Below are positions 10,125 to 20,359 of a stretch of 63,192 nt of DNA, piece by piece (the first letter of the stretch is position 1; each line of letters opens with the position of its first letter). The stretch covers positions 133,484-196,675 of the forward strand of contig NW_025064942.1 of the NCBI RefSeq assembly GCF_019112545.1, read 5' to 3'. The position numbers were made by a program, and so were the translations under genes. Source of the DNA: Guyanagaster necrorhizus. Lineage: Eukaryota > Basidiomycota > Agaricomycetes > Agaricales > Physalacriaceae. The notes under the pieces are model-generated. The model did not search any database. It worked only from the letters and a program-made list of their open reading frames with translations, and was not told the origin of the DNA.

Positions 10125-11160
10125 TGAAAAGAAGAATTGTTTAAAATAAAATCAAATACAAACAAATATATTGGCTGTGAGATCAGTGATTATCTATTGA
10201 AATATTGGAGATCTGTGCATTTCTTATGATTGGATATGGTGTAATGGCTAACATTGCTGCCTCTCATTCTTCTCTAGTTGGGGTTCATAGCAGTGGAGTT
10301 TGATTCCCTGTATTCAAATTGCACAGTGCCAAATATTTTAGCTCTACTCACTAATTGTTTTTTGAATCTCTCTGTATGCTTGTCTTTTGTGATGCTAAAG
10401 TTTCTGGATGATCAGCATTGAATGTAAATATGAACATTTATATATACCACTTGACATCTCTTCTGTATTTTGAGCAATAGTGCTTTTCTGAGATGTTCAT
10501 GCATTTTGGAGAAGGATTGTAGTTCAGTCAATCCACAATACAGCTGCATTGAGAATGCATCTACTGAAGAATTGATACTAAGGGAAATAACAAGATACAT
10601 AATATTCAGCTCAGTAATAGAGTTGACTGTATGTGTATAAAATCAGATCATTGATATGGGGTTTACACAAGGTAGCATCCTATTTCCAGAATGATCACAG
10701 CTAGAACACTGGCCTGATATGGAAATAAAAAAGTCAGAATATCCTATCAGAGTGATCAATGTAGCAGTAGAGAGAAGAGTGATATAGCTGTGCTAAAGAC
10801 TAATTCACCTCATAAATTGTATCTCTTTTATCACCACTAGCAGAATAGATATAATTCATTTCTCCATCTGGAGGAGTCTGTATAGTAATTAATTTGGCTG
10901 ATATATAGTCTATTCTTATTACTGTGAGACTTGTCATTCATTACAAGTAGAGAGGTCATTTACATTAGGACTCCTATCTAGAAATCATGTTTTTGTCCAT
11001 GTGATCCAGCAGCCATCACTGTACCAATTTTTCAGTGGTCTATCTCATTGTGGTGAGTCATTATTGGCATGCTTCCTTTCCATTAACATGAAAATTCTAG
11101 GTATAAGACAGAATCTAACAAGGTCAGATTAGTTTCAAGAAGTGGTTTTTTTTGGTTAGT
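10125..11160. other. CpG-free decayed flank right of element B
   Basis: About 1 kb with no gene and no CpG that I can find. The depletion ends abruptly near 11161. The one recognisable feature is a tRNA-Glu-like module at 10230-10318 whose CpGs have become TG or CA. The mutated domain therefore extends beyond the transposon. Confidence 0.6.
10230..10318 (+). repeat. tRNA-Glu-like module, CpG-decayed
   Basis: Aligns with the module at 12858-12948 (ggatatggtgtaa, then ggctaacatt, then a T-arm) but with TG or CA in place of the CpGs. The B box has become gtttgattccc. A dead relic of the family. Confidence 0.6.
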
Positions 11161-11260
11161 AATCGGTACGGCAAGGAGAGACAAGTGTGAAAGTGTGAAA
11201 ATAACAAGCATTTGTTCATGATTAGCGAGTAGAGCTAAAATACTTGACACTGTACAATTT

Positions 11261-11350
11261 GGATACGGGAAATCGAACCCCGAGCTACCGCGAATCAATG
11301 GATGCAGGACAATGAGAGGCGGCAATGTTAGCCGTTACACCATATCCGAT
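11261..11350 (-). repeat. tRNA-Glu-like module (anticodon CTC type), minus strand
   Basis: Minus strand: ggatatggtgtaacggctaa (D-arm and A box), then gccgcctctcat around a CTC anticodon, an insert of about 20 nt, gcggtag, and a B box ggggttcgattt closing to gtatcc. The acceptor ends can pair (GGATA with TATCC). The insert directly follows the anticodon, where tRNA introns sit. It could be an intron-containing tRNA-Glu gene, but the T-stem is imperfect. Confidence 0.5.
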
Positions 11351-11455
11351 CGATTAATTTGTAGTAGACACTATAGATAACCGGTAACGTAGGTACAGAA
11401 AATAAACCAAGAACGAAGCATTATAAAATGAAATGATTGTAGACTCGTAGCTTGA

Positions 11456-11530
11456 ACTTCGAAAGGGACTCGAACCCGGAGCTGCGTGAAAAGTGCCGTT
11501 GAACCAAACGTTCAATTGAATCCCGCTAAG
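11456..11530 (-). repeat. Second tRNA-like remnant, minus strand
   Basis: Minus strand holds ggttcaacggcacttttcac and a B box ccgggttcgagtccc. The spacing resembles the T-arm and anticodon half of a tRNA-Glu, but I cannot close the acceptor stem. Probably a degenerate fragment. Confidence 0.3.
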
Positions 11531-11668
11531 ATCGCTGACAAGGAGCAAAGACATGGTAATGATATAAAATCATGGAATAGCTGATGAGGTCAAGAAGGAT
11601 ACAAGAGAAGCGAAAGTGCTAAGTATGGTACAATTAAACGGCGACGAACCCTGCTAGTCTACCGTCAT

Positions 11669-12469
11669 CTATTTCGTCCGGATATCAGACACCCGATCCC
11701 AACAAGGCCACCGACGTCCTTCCTCAACGCGTCGCCTCTTCGTCCCCCGATCCACATCTCCATAACCACCCAACCCGTCGCGCCATTCGTTACACACCCT
11801 CGGCACGTCAGTAAAGCTTGCAGCATGCAGCTTAAAACTCGGCTGCTCCCGCGCGCCACCGGCATTGTCCTCTTCCTCGGAATCAGACGACGAAGGGCAC
11901 CAGACATACGCGCCGCGGTTGACCTTGGGACGATGCGAGGATAGAGGGGAGATCGTAGGCGCTGCTGGGTGAGAGGATGGTGCGGTGGGTGCAGGTGGAG
12001 AGGTGCTTTTTTGCGAAGGCGGAGATGGAGGACGGGGTGGCGACGGTGATGATGACGATGACTCTACCACGCCGCCCTCCTTAGGATAAACGCTCGCCGG
12101 CCCGCCCGTCGCCGAGTGGTTCCGGTAATGCCTCTGCATGTTCGAGTTGACGTTGAACGAGCGTCCGCACTCAGGATATGGACACCGAAAAGCTAAAGTA
12201 CAACGTCAACGGATGTCGGCTAGCGATAACTGTGGCTTACGGGTGTCCCCTGTGTGGGTATTCTGGTGTATCCGCAGACTGCTCGGGCGGTTGAAGCGCT
12301 TGTGGCAGATCTTGCAGATGTGCTTGCGCATTTGGTCTGCTATACTGTCATCTGTCGTGTACTGGTGGGTCAGCTGCGACTCAGAGTTGGTGTGCAGGAT
12401 AAAGACGGTCGGGTAGAGTTCGGGGGATGGTGCCCGTGGAGGTAGTGGTCGTAGATACCCTGCTGACAT
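11669..12469 (-). CDS. Two-finger C2H2 zinc-finger protein
   Basis: A probable nuclear DNA-binding protein of about 250 residues, in two exons (12469-12241 and 12192-11669) with a 48-nt GTAAGC...TTTAG intron. Splicing joins THTGD-T to PFRCPYPEC and gives two perfect fingers linked by a TGDTPF linker. Finger 1 is C52-X2-C55-X12-H68-X3-H72; finger 2 is C80-X4-C85-X12-H98-X3-H102. The C-terminal half is low complexity (Ser/Pro runs, an acidic SDSEEED patch) and ends in basic residues (KRRRVEEGRR). The start at 12469 is the first in-frame ATG I can see; an upstream exon is possible. Parts of this gene are copied at 18760-18960, 31371-31560 and 35868-35930, so it is the parent of several fragments in the window. 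Target genes are unknown. Confidence 0.8.
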
Positions 12470-12857
12470 CAGTTTTTATCCGATATGCGATTACGGAAGA
12501 GATTTACCGGGGAAAATTTCGTGTATACTTGGTAGAGCGGTCATGTTGGATTTGGACGTGGTGGTCAAAGAAGAAGGAACAAAAAATGTGCGTGCCTGGA
12601 TCACCCGGCGGCCTAATCTGGCTATGATCAGAGCGTGGATCGGCGTCATATCTGCTGCGGATCTTACCCCTGTTTGCCTCATCAACGGACCATCATTTGA
12701 CCGAATAATCGATCTTAATCGATCTGAAGCGGGGGAAAAGCTAAGAATAATGCAAGGCCAAGGATCTTTAGCTCCTACGCAGTCGCTGAACAATTTTTTT
12801 TCGATCAAAAGTTGATTCATTATCGTTACATTAGCCATGTATTTGTGAGTTATTCCA

Positions 12858-12948
12858 TCGGATATGGTGTAACAGCTAACATTACCGCCTTTCATGTGCA
12901 ATGACCGACTTTACGGCGTAGCTTGGGGTTCGATTCCCCGTATCCGAA
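12858..12948 (+). repeat. tRNA-Glu-like module (anticodon TTC type) in D1
   Basis: tcggatatggtgtaacagct, then accgcctttca with a TTC anticodon, an insert of about 19 nt, and ggggttcgattcccc closing with gtatccga. The T-arm is perfect and the acceptor TCGGATA pairs with TATCCGA. The anticodon stem is imperfect here (cggcg rather than gcggt). Either an intron-bearing tRNA-Glu gene or a repeat derived from one. Confidence 0.5.
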
Positions 12949-13028
12949 TGCTGAGCCGGAGGATATCTCTATTTTTCCTAGTCTTGCAGTAGGTGCTTTA
13001 TTTCAGTGTCCACCAACTTTGCGCAGGG

Positions 13029-13110
13029 TCGGACATGGTGCAATGGCTAACATTGCCAGTCAAAACCAGTAGTCGGAAGTTTGTTCTCGGCAGCTCGCCC
13101 GTATCAGAAT
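13029..13110 (+). repeat. Degenerate second tRNA-like module in D1
   Basis: tcggacatggtgcaatggct and taacattgcc match the A-box half of the family. The T-arm is lost. It lies about 80 bp after the first module, and the same pair occurs at 36241-36331 and 36415-36496, so the pair was duplicated together. Confidence 0.4.
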
Positions 13111-14236
13111 GTTATTATTCAAGAAATATGATGGGAGTAGCATCTGCAACGGGACAAGGAGGGAACCGACCCCGCTTTTCACGGATGAGCTGTGATAAGC
13201 AGAAAAGTATGCACAGTCTGGGTAACATCGAGGATGGTAGCCTCATTCCTGAGACTTAGTCCGTACTACGGACTATCCCCTATCCCTCTGATCTCTCTGA
13301 ACACAAGTCGGCCACAATGAACTGGCTTGTGGCTCAGAAGTCACCATGGCACCACAATATGCAGTCCTTTCCTACATTCATCTCTGCCTGAACAAGAGGT
13401 GCATGACTTATAGCATTCATAGTTTGTATGTCTTCTTGAGCAGCTGCCGTGGTACCTGTGATGTCAGACTCGAGCTTCTGCTCCGGCCTGAGCTCTCCTC
13501 TCACGCACTAGTCACGAGATCCGTCATAAAAATCCATTGTTGCGATCTCTGTTCTCCAAGTGCATTCCTCCCATCAGACGATGAGAGGGACAACGATGAA
13601 GAAACAAAACCGGCAGGAGAAACATCGCGCCAGTAGCATTTCTTGCACCGGAGGTGATAAAACTCCACATCTGAGATCCAAACCAGAAACCTCATGCTCT
13701 TTGAACACATCCGAACTCTGTTCCAGGAGATGGATCGAATATACGGGATCAGTCTCAGCAGCCATGGAGGATCGACTCGGAGGATAACTGCCTCCTTCAG
13801 TGGTGAGGAACAAGAGGCCTGGACACCTAGTCACTTTGCTGGATAGCGAAGACTCGCCACTGCTGTCACTCTCCATGGTTATCATTCCTCCATGCTTCTA
13901 GTCGGTCATTCTTCCTCCAGTCTCTAGCCATCCTGACATCTGCCATCCTTGTGTTTGTCGAGCCACCCATTTGGTTTCTCTGGGACTCGTGATAATAACA
14001 AATCTTCTAATTGTCTACTCAATGCCTTCTTACTCACGAGCCCGTTGGTCCGTGATTCGGAAGTTCTCACGTTTTCATCGCACTTACACGAAACCAAGCA
14101 CCTATCAAACACGAGGCATCACCCTTAACTACGAAAATAACGGTGTCGCACCATGGAATCTCTTCCTTGTTCTCATACTCCAAGTATAAAAAAAGATGCA
14201 GCCACATACATACTAGGTCTCCCAACTGTGCAGATC

Positions 14237-15213
14237 ATGAATCAGCTACAGCCATCCCCTTCTCATGTCTCGGACGCCCAAGCGCATGATCGTCATGTCG
14301 TCTTGCCCGACTTCCCTCTCGAATTGCCCCCATTGTATTTTGAAGCAACTCAGGAGCAGACCTTTTGAGTCACACTCACCACCACCCCTTTCTTCCTCCT
14401 CCACCTTCTCCGATCAAGGGGAGTCCACTTTCCTTGCTAATCACACCAGACTCACCGTATAGTGCAATTTCCGAGTCGGACTCTCACTCAGACTCTCTTG
14501 AGGATCTTTTCCGACCATCAATCAGGGTTGTCCTCATCAGTTCATTTGCCGATGTCCAAAAGGCCTATCAACATGGAGACACCATCAAGTCCGTATTCGT
14601 TCATGACTTTCCTGATGCCAATCCCTTTCTCTTAGTCGACTTTATCCAACGCTGTCCCATTCTAACTTCACTTTCGACGAGAGAATCCGCATGAACACGC
14701 AACTCGTTCTATTTTGTCATGAAGAGAGGCTTACACTAGAGGACCTGACGATGTCGAAGATGTCCTATGATCACATGGCAGCTCTGATACGCAGCTCGCC
14801 AGAATATGGTAAAGCAGAGTTTCACTATCCAAACACCATCTACACTCATTCAACGTTCCACACACTATCTGAAGTTGCACAAACCCGTAGCCAGCGAAGG
14901 GACAACTCAATCACTCATTTTCTTGAAAGTGGAGCTCCCGATATTGGGGCGCACTCACCACAAACTCCAGAGAATATTGAATGAGGAAAGTTTCAACGAC
15001 ATCAAGTCGATCGTGTTAATTGTTTGTGGGTCCGGTGAGGTGACCGAGATAGACCAATGCTGTGACGAGATTAAGGACCGCTGGAATGATCTCGTCCTCC
15101 TCGCCAATCAGGATTACGAGATGGAAACAAAATTCGAACCTGAAGATCTCCACGATGCTGAAGAAGCAGTGTTAGATGCCCTCGTAGATTCTTATCTCCA
15201 GTTATGTGATTGA
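14237..15213 (+). pseudogene. Unidentified coding stretch in D1, broken in three frames
   Basis: Peptide pieces follow each other in different frames: around 14480-14690 (SIRVVLISSFADVQKAY, then SVFVHDFPDANPFLLVDFIQ), 14680-14880 (FDERIRMNTQLVLFCHEERL) and 14880-15213 (ILNEESFNDIKSIVLIVC, ending DSYLQLCD). The length and composition look coding, but I do not recognise the family and see no clear introns that would join the frames. The D3 copy at 39461-40408 has the same breaks plus a small deletion, so the decay or the splicing pattern predates the duplication. Confidence 0.4.
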
Positions 15214-15599
15214 AACCGTAATATCAGCGACCCTGTGATAAGCAGCTTTATACAGAATAGGATAATTACCGAATTCTTTTTGTCTATCTGTGTGTGCATA
15301 CGAGACCTGGGAATTGCAATCAGGCAATCTCCGAAATATTAAGCTGTGTTGTAGGAGAAAATCGTACGATTCAACTTTTTATGTCGACGAAACTCATTAG
15401 TAGAACACAAACGTCGCAGGATCATATACATATCATGATGAACAGAAGACTAGTTTCTGCAGGATTGCATTCTTCGACGGTGCATTTGTCATCCTATACT
15501 GTTTCATTCCTTGCTAGGTGAAGCGTATGGTGCGCATCACCGCACCGTCGTAAATGTCTTTACAAGTTGGAATCAATGCAAAGAAACTGAAGAGATACA

Positions 15600-16500
15600 C
15601 GAAACGACGCGTACCTACTGGCGGTAGCATTATAGAGTGTACGAAGTCCCGTCAAGATTCAGTGTTTCGTCTGTTAGTGTGGAAGTCGAGGTGGAAAGTG
15701 CCGACATTAGTTGAGTGCCGGTAGCCGACCCGGAACTTCAACTACCCTTGATATCGAACATCGTCTTGAGTCCCGCTGGGGTCTCCACGTTCTTGTAGGT
15801 TCATTCTGATGTACATAATCTCTCTCCATCAACTGAAATAAGTTGCCGAACTTTTTCAACCAAAACAGCTGATTCATTATGTCTTGGTGCATCAGTGGCT
15901 ATTTTAATACCTGGGAAATGGTATAACGACTAACATTACCGCCTTTTATTCGCCACGATTGACGATCCACAGTTGCTCGGGGTTCGATGCCGTATCCGAA
16001 CATTTCTCCATTGTGGAGTTTTTGAACCTCCGGACCTGATCCGAAACGTGTATTATCTGTTCTGAACAATACACACACTGTGCTATTTGCTATCAGCTGG
16101 CTTGCAGATACCACTCCTATCCTTGATATGCCAGTGGTCGAGTCTGGGGTTGCGGGTGGTGTATTGGATAGCATCCAAATCAGGCCTGTTGAGAATATTT
16201 TGACGAAAGATGCTGTGCTTCAACCACGAACATCAATAATCGTTAACCAGGCTGGCGGGCAGCATATTGTAGGTCCATTCTGACATACACAATATCTATC
16301 TGCGGAAGTACATTTTCGCTCAAAGTAATGGATCCATCATCCGGCCGTCCCTTGGAGTCCCTGCTCAAAACTTTCTGCCACTATCTATTCTATGGGGCAA
16401 TTCCTGCCCTATCCTTTGACTTTTGCAACGACATCTGGGTTCTTGGTCAAGTGAACGGCACCTGGAGATCCGCTGTTATTTTCGATGAACGCCTATAAAG
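15600..16500 (+). pseudogene. Fragments of an F-box-like gene with an inserted tRNA-like module
   Basis: 15602-15840 matches 40820-41050, the region just upstream of the F-box pseudogene at 41062. 16030-16190 matches its 3' part at 42036-42180. 16329-16497 restarts the N-terminus (MDPSSGRPLESLLK, then IWVLGQVNGTWRSAVI) and stops. These are shuffled pieces of one or two paralogues; none is intact. Confidence 0.55.
15910..16000 (+). repeat. tRNA-Glu-like module
   Basis: gaaatggtataacgactaac, accgcctttta, and a B box ggggttcgatgcc closing with cgtatccga. It sits inside the F-box-like remnant, which suggests it arrived later. The T-stem is one base short. Confidence 0.45.
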
Positions 16501-16686
16501 ATAGCAGCAGGTCATCCGCGAAACATTGACACGATACCTGGAACGCTCAGGCTTGCCGACATGTACGAGAAATTACCTATGCGCAATGCATCATCAACGC
16601 CCTGAAGTTGAGACAAAGCCAAGGATGGTGCACGGCCAAGGATGAAAAACGGTCAGTCCTTTATCATCAGCAGCCGATTCACTACA

Positions 16687-16777
16687 TCGGATATGGTGTA
16701 ACGACTAACATTACCGCCTTTCATGAGAGGCCGACCGACTTTACGCGGTCGCCCGGGGTTCAATTCCCATATCCGAA
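16687..16777 (+). repeat. tRNA-Glu-like module at the left edge of D2
   Basis: tcggatatggtgtaacgact, taacattaccgcctttca, insert, acgcggtcgcccggggttcaa, then atatccga. The anticodon-arm halves CCGC and GCGG are both present, so the insert behaves like an intron after the anticodon. The B box is ggttcaattcc. Confidence 0.5.
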
Positions 16778-17940
16778 TCATATTCGAAAACTGCTCCTTT
16801 TGTCGAGGGTGGGAGTAGCATTGGAGTCTGCAACGAGGGCAAGGAGGAAGCTGATTCCGCTGTTCATGGATGAACTAGGCTGAGCGGGAAAATATGTACA
16901 GCCCAGGCAACATGGAGGATGGTAGCCTCATCCCTGAGACTTAGTACGTACTAAGGACTATCCCTCCGAGCCCTTGAACTGGCTGATAGCTAAGAACTCG
17001 CTGTGGCGCCCCAATAGGCAGTCCTTTCCTAGATTCTTCGAAGCAGGTCCTATAGTATTCATAACCTGTACGCTTTCTCGAGCAATCTAACTGCCGTTAT
17101 GTCTAATGTCAGACTCGAGCTTCAGCTCTGATCTGCATGCTCTTCTGGCGGATTTGTCATAAGATGTCCACTGTCGCGATCCCGGTTCTCCAAGTGCATT
17201 GCTCCGTCGCCCGTCGATACGATGAAGTAACAAAAAGGCAGTAACATCGCGCCAGCAGCATTTCTTGCACCGGAATTGATAAAAACGGCCGGCCGGCAGG
17301 CAGGCATGCCTCCAGATCTGAGATTCAAACCAGAAACCTCACGCCCTCTGAACACATCCGAACTCTGTTCCAGCAGGTGGATCGAATATACGGGATCAGT
17401 CTCAGCAGCCTTGGAGGATAACTGCCTCCTTCAGTGGCGGGGAGGAATGACAGGCCTGAATGCCTAGTCAATTGGCTGGATAGCGAGGACTCGTCACTGC
17501 TGTTGCTCTCCCTCCATGGTTATCATTCTTGCGCGCCTCTGGCAGGTCATTCTTCCTTGGGTCTCCAACCATCCTGGCATCTGCTATCCTTATATTCCTC
17601 AAACTTCCCTTTTTTTTTTGTCTCGGGCTCGTAATCAATGACAAATCTAATCCTATGTTCAATGCCTTCATACTCACAAGCCCTCGGGCTGGTCCGTGAT
17701 TCGGAAGTTCTCAGGGTTCCATCCAACTTAGATCAAACCAAGCTCCTATCAAACACGAGGTATCGTCCCTAACTACAAAAATAACGGTGTGGCACAGTAG
17801 AATGTTTTCCTTGTTCTCATACAAGTAATAAAAGATGCAGCCACATACCTATTAAGTATCCCAACTGTGCAGAACATGACTCAGCTACAGCCATCCCCTC
17901 CTCATATCCCAGAAGTCCAGGCGCATGTCGTCTCATACTC
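16687..17940 (+). repeat. Segmental duplication unit D2 (partial, diverged)
   Basis: Matches D1 from its tRNA-like module (12858) to about 14275, with many substitutions and indels. Recognisable landmarks are the gagacttagt segment near 16935 and atacgggatcagtctcagca near 17388. It contains no intact gene. Confidence 0.6.
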
Positions 17941-18339
17941 GCATTTGGCGCCCCCCATGCTGGCGTCGTGATTATAGCACAATGTAGGTGACCCCATCGC
18001 CAGTGTGGTACTATGCAGTTGGCATGGTTCAAGGGAGCGAGCGAAAAAAAGGATTGGATAAATTTCAAACTTGGGTGTGATTTAGGAAATACGGACGACC
18101 CAATCCGCGTGAACATGAACCCAAAAGTTCGAGAAAAGCGATCTGATACATAATCAGGAAGATCTATCTGTCCTTCTCCACACGCAACCTCGAGAATCTT
18201 AACTCTAGAATCCCAATCGTGGGCATCAATTCTATCGCAAGGCGCAAGCCTGTACGCATATCTTCCCGGCGGTTTTTCGAGGATCGCCCGGGCCGCCCCC
18301 CGTTCACTTCGTCTCTGAATCCAGATGTACTTTCCATCT

Positions 18340-19320
18340 TTCTTTCTCTGATGCAGCCATGGTACCTTGGCCAGAAGAGCGTTGTCTTATCAACCAGTGC
18401 CAGTTCGAGGTACGACGAGACGATGAGGGCTTCGTGCCAGAAGAAGCGATTCGTTGGTATGACGCGTCGTGTATCTCCTTTTTATATTCGTTGCTGTCAA
18501 GCTCGGAAGAATAAACGATTCACATAGAATAGTACGTTTCGAGGGTGTGAAATGCAAGATTAGAATAGTCTCTCTTCTTCAGGACATATATCGTTGGCGT
18601 AATGGCGAAGGGGTTTTGCACATCCTAAAAACTTGATATCAGCGAGATGTCACTGGTTGTGATGCGAACGGTACCAATACCTCGCTGAATAGCGCTCACG
18701 TTAGGAAATACTCTCCATGCTGGGGAAATCTCTTTACAGCAAGTTTAAACGCCACGGTCTATCACTAACTGAATATCTGCTTAGGCGTGATTTAGCCTTT
18801 CGATGTCCGCATCCTAGGTACGGACGATCAACTCAAACCTGCAGAGCCCGGGCCGGCGAGCGTTTAACCGAAGGAAGGCGAGCCACCGTCACCGCCCTCC
18901 ATCTCCGCCGAAACGCACCTCTCTACCTGCCCTCATATCACCGTACGCGTCTTCTCCCAGGGAACAAAAAATATGCATACCGGGATCAGTTGGCGGCGGC
19001 CTATTGTGGCTATGATTAGAGCGTGGATCGTAATATTAATATTTGCTGCGGATCCTTCCCCTGTTTACCTCACTAACGGAGCGTCATTTCACCGATTAAT
19101 CGATCTGAAACTGAAGGATATGGCAGCGCCGAATATTTAGTTTCACTGTGGAGTCGCTGAACTTTTTTTACAGTGAAATACGATCAGTCCATTATGTTAG
19201 GATATATCAGTGACATATTCATTACATCGGATATGGTGTAATGGCCAACATTACTGCCTTTCATCCGAGAGTGTTGTGAATGTGCGCGGTAGCTCGGGGT
19301 TCAATTCCCCGTATCCGAAT
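18340..19320 (+). repeat. Mosaic repeat R: unknown part, zinc-finger gene fragment, module M, tRNA-like end
   Basis: Inverted copy at 31046-31850. Order here: an unrecognised part (18340-18720), a fragment of the zinc-finger gene covering the end of its intron and much of exon 2 (about 18755-18960), module M beginning ggaacaaaaaatatgc at 18961, and a tRNA-Glu-like module at the right end. The fragment retains intron sequence, so it was copied as DNA and not from a spliced mRNA. Confidence 0.6.
19227..19319 (+). repeat. tRNA-Glu-like module at the end of R
   Basis: tcggatatggtgtaatggcc, actgcctttcat, an insert of about 20 nt, gcgcggtagctcggggttca, then ccccgtatccga. The acceptor and T-arm are complete. 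The insert differs from that of the other copies, as expected of unconstrained intron or spacer sequence. Confidence 0.5.
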
Positions 19321-19384
19321 GCTACGCTAAATACACGCCTGTTTTTGACTTTCTGGAGATGATCCCAACGTGTTTCCATCTTAC

Positions 19385-20359
19385 TGCACCGAATGTCAAG
19401 TCCCCTGTTAATCAGGGACATTTCTTCCCCCAGTGATATCCTTGACTCCTTATGTTGATCAGGATGTTCTTCAACTTTTCTTTAGAAAAATCTCTAAAAC
19501 TTGTCATTATTATTGATGGAATGTCAACATATCAGTGCTGCACCAAGCCTGTTGTGTAGTTTATTTCCTGCTGTAATGCATATACCACAAACCTCTGTTA
19601 TACAGACCAACTTAAGAGTTTTCACACAATAAAGGAATACTGAGTATTTCTCTTTTCTTCAAGTTCATTATATTTGTGGAACTCTGTAGCATACTAACTC
19701 CAATTTCATTTTCTTATTTTAAACTATATTTTATTTATCATTCTATTTTCAACTCAGAAACCAAAACAGTAGTAAAGAGATTACTTATTAGATTCCATTA
19801 GACTCTAACTCAGACCAGCCTCTAAGTATATAAGCCATAGAATATCTTGTACTACCTCAGTTTGAATATCAACTTGGTTCAGCCCAATAACTCTTGACCC
19901 TTCAGTCAATCTGTCATCTATGAAATTCCAGCTCTATCAGACTTCTCTCCTTTCATGTTACCCTAAAGATTTCTGTCTGTGATTCTTCTTAAGGCTTCAG
20001 CTCAGAAGTGACATTGCTAGTCCTTTGCACTCTATATATCCCATTATTGTCAGACAATAACCAAACAATCACAAATGCTTGGCACTGCAACTACTAGAGT
20101 CTGATACTAACTGATGATAAGATGTGTGATGATAATAAGTGGAATGAGATAGAGAGGTTGATAGACTACAGCTGCCAGCATAAGAACTGAGGCAATAGCT
20201 GCACTGAGAGCCTAAGTGTCTCATCAGTATGAATTAATTTTAGCTCAAGACTAGAGTACATCATTGTAAACTACTGACTTAAATACTGTTCAGGAATGCT
20301 TTAGCCCTACAGATAACTATTATTCTATTGTTGTGCCTACTACTCATTGTTCAATAACA
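19385..20359. repeat. LTR-like, CpG-poor remnant upstream of the HMG-box gene
   Basis: CpG virtually disappears from about 19400 and returns at about 20366. The right part resembles the chromovirus LTRs: tttagctcaagactagagta near 20240, cttaaatactgttcagg near 20279, and a TAACA end at 20355-20359. I cannot place the left LTR end or a target duplication. Probably a solo or truncated LTR of the same family. Confidence 0.5.

Larger units (their letters stand above)
12404..15590 (+). repeat. Segmental duplication unit D1
   Basis: Matches D3 at 35868-36660 plus 38496-40790, with very high identity from about 13317 to 15590. It includes the 5' end of the zinc-finger gene, a module starting ggaacaaaaaatgtg, two tRNA-like modules, and a decayed coding stretch. 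A shorter, more diverged third copy is at 16687-17940. A simple tandem array is ruled out by the spacing. Confidence 0.75.

Noticed and set aside
12858..12948. Calling the tRNA-Glu-like modules functional tRNA genes outright
   Set aside because: Most copies have stem mismatches, and I cannot score folding; they are listed as repeats with the tRNA option stated.
12578..12948. Classical SINE
   Set aside because: The tRNA-like part is at the 3' end of the shared unit, and no poly(A) or simple-repeat tail or clear target duplication is seen.
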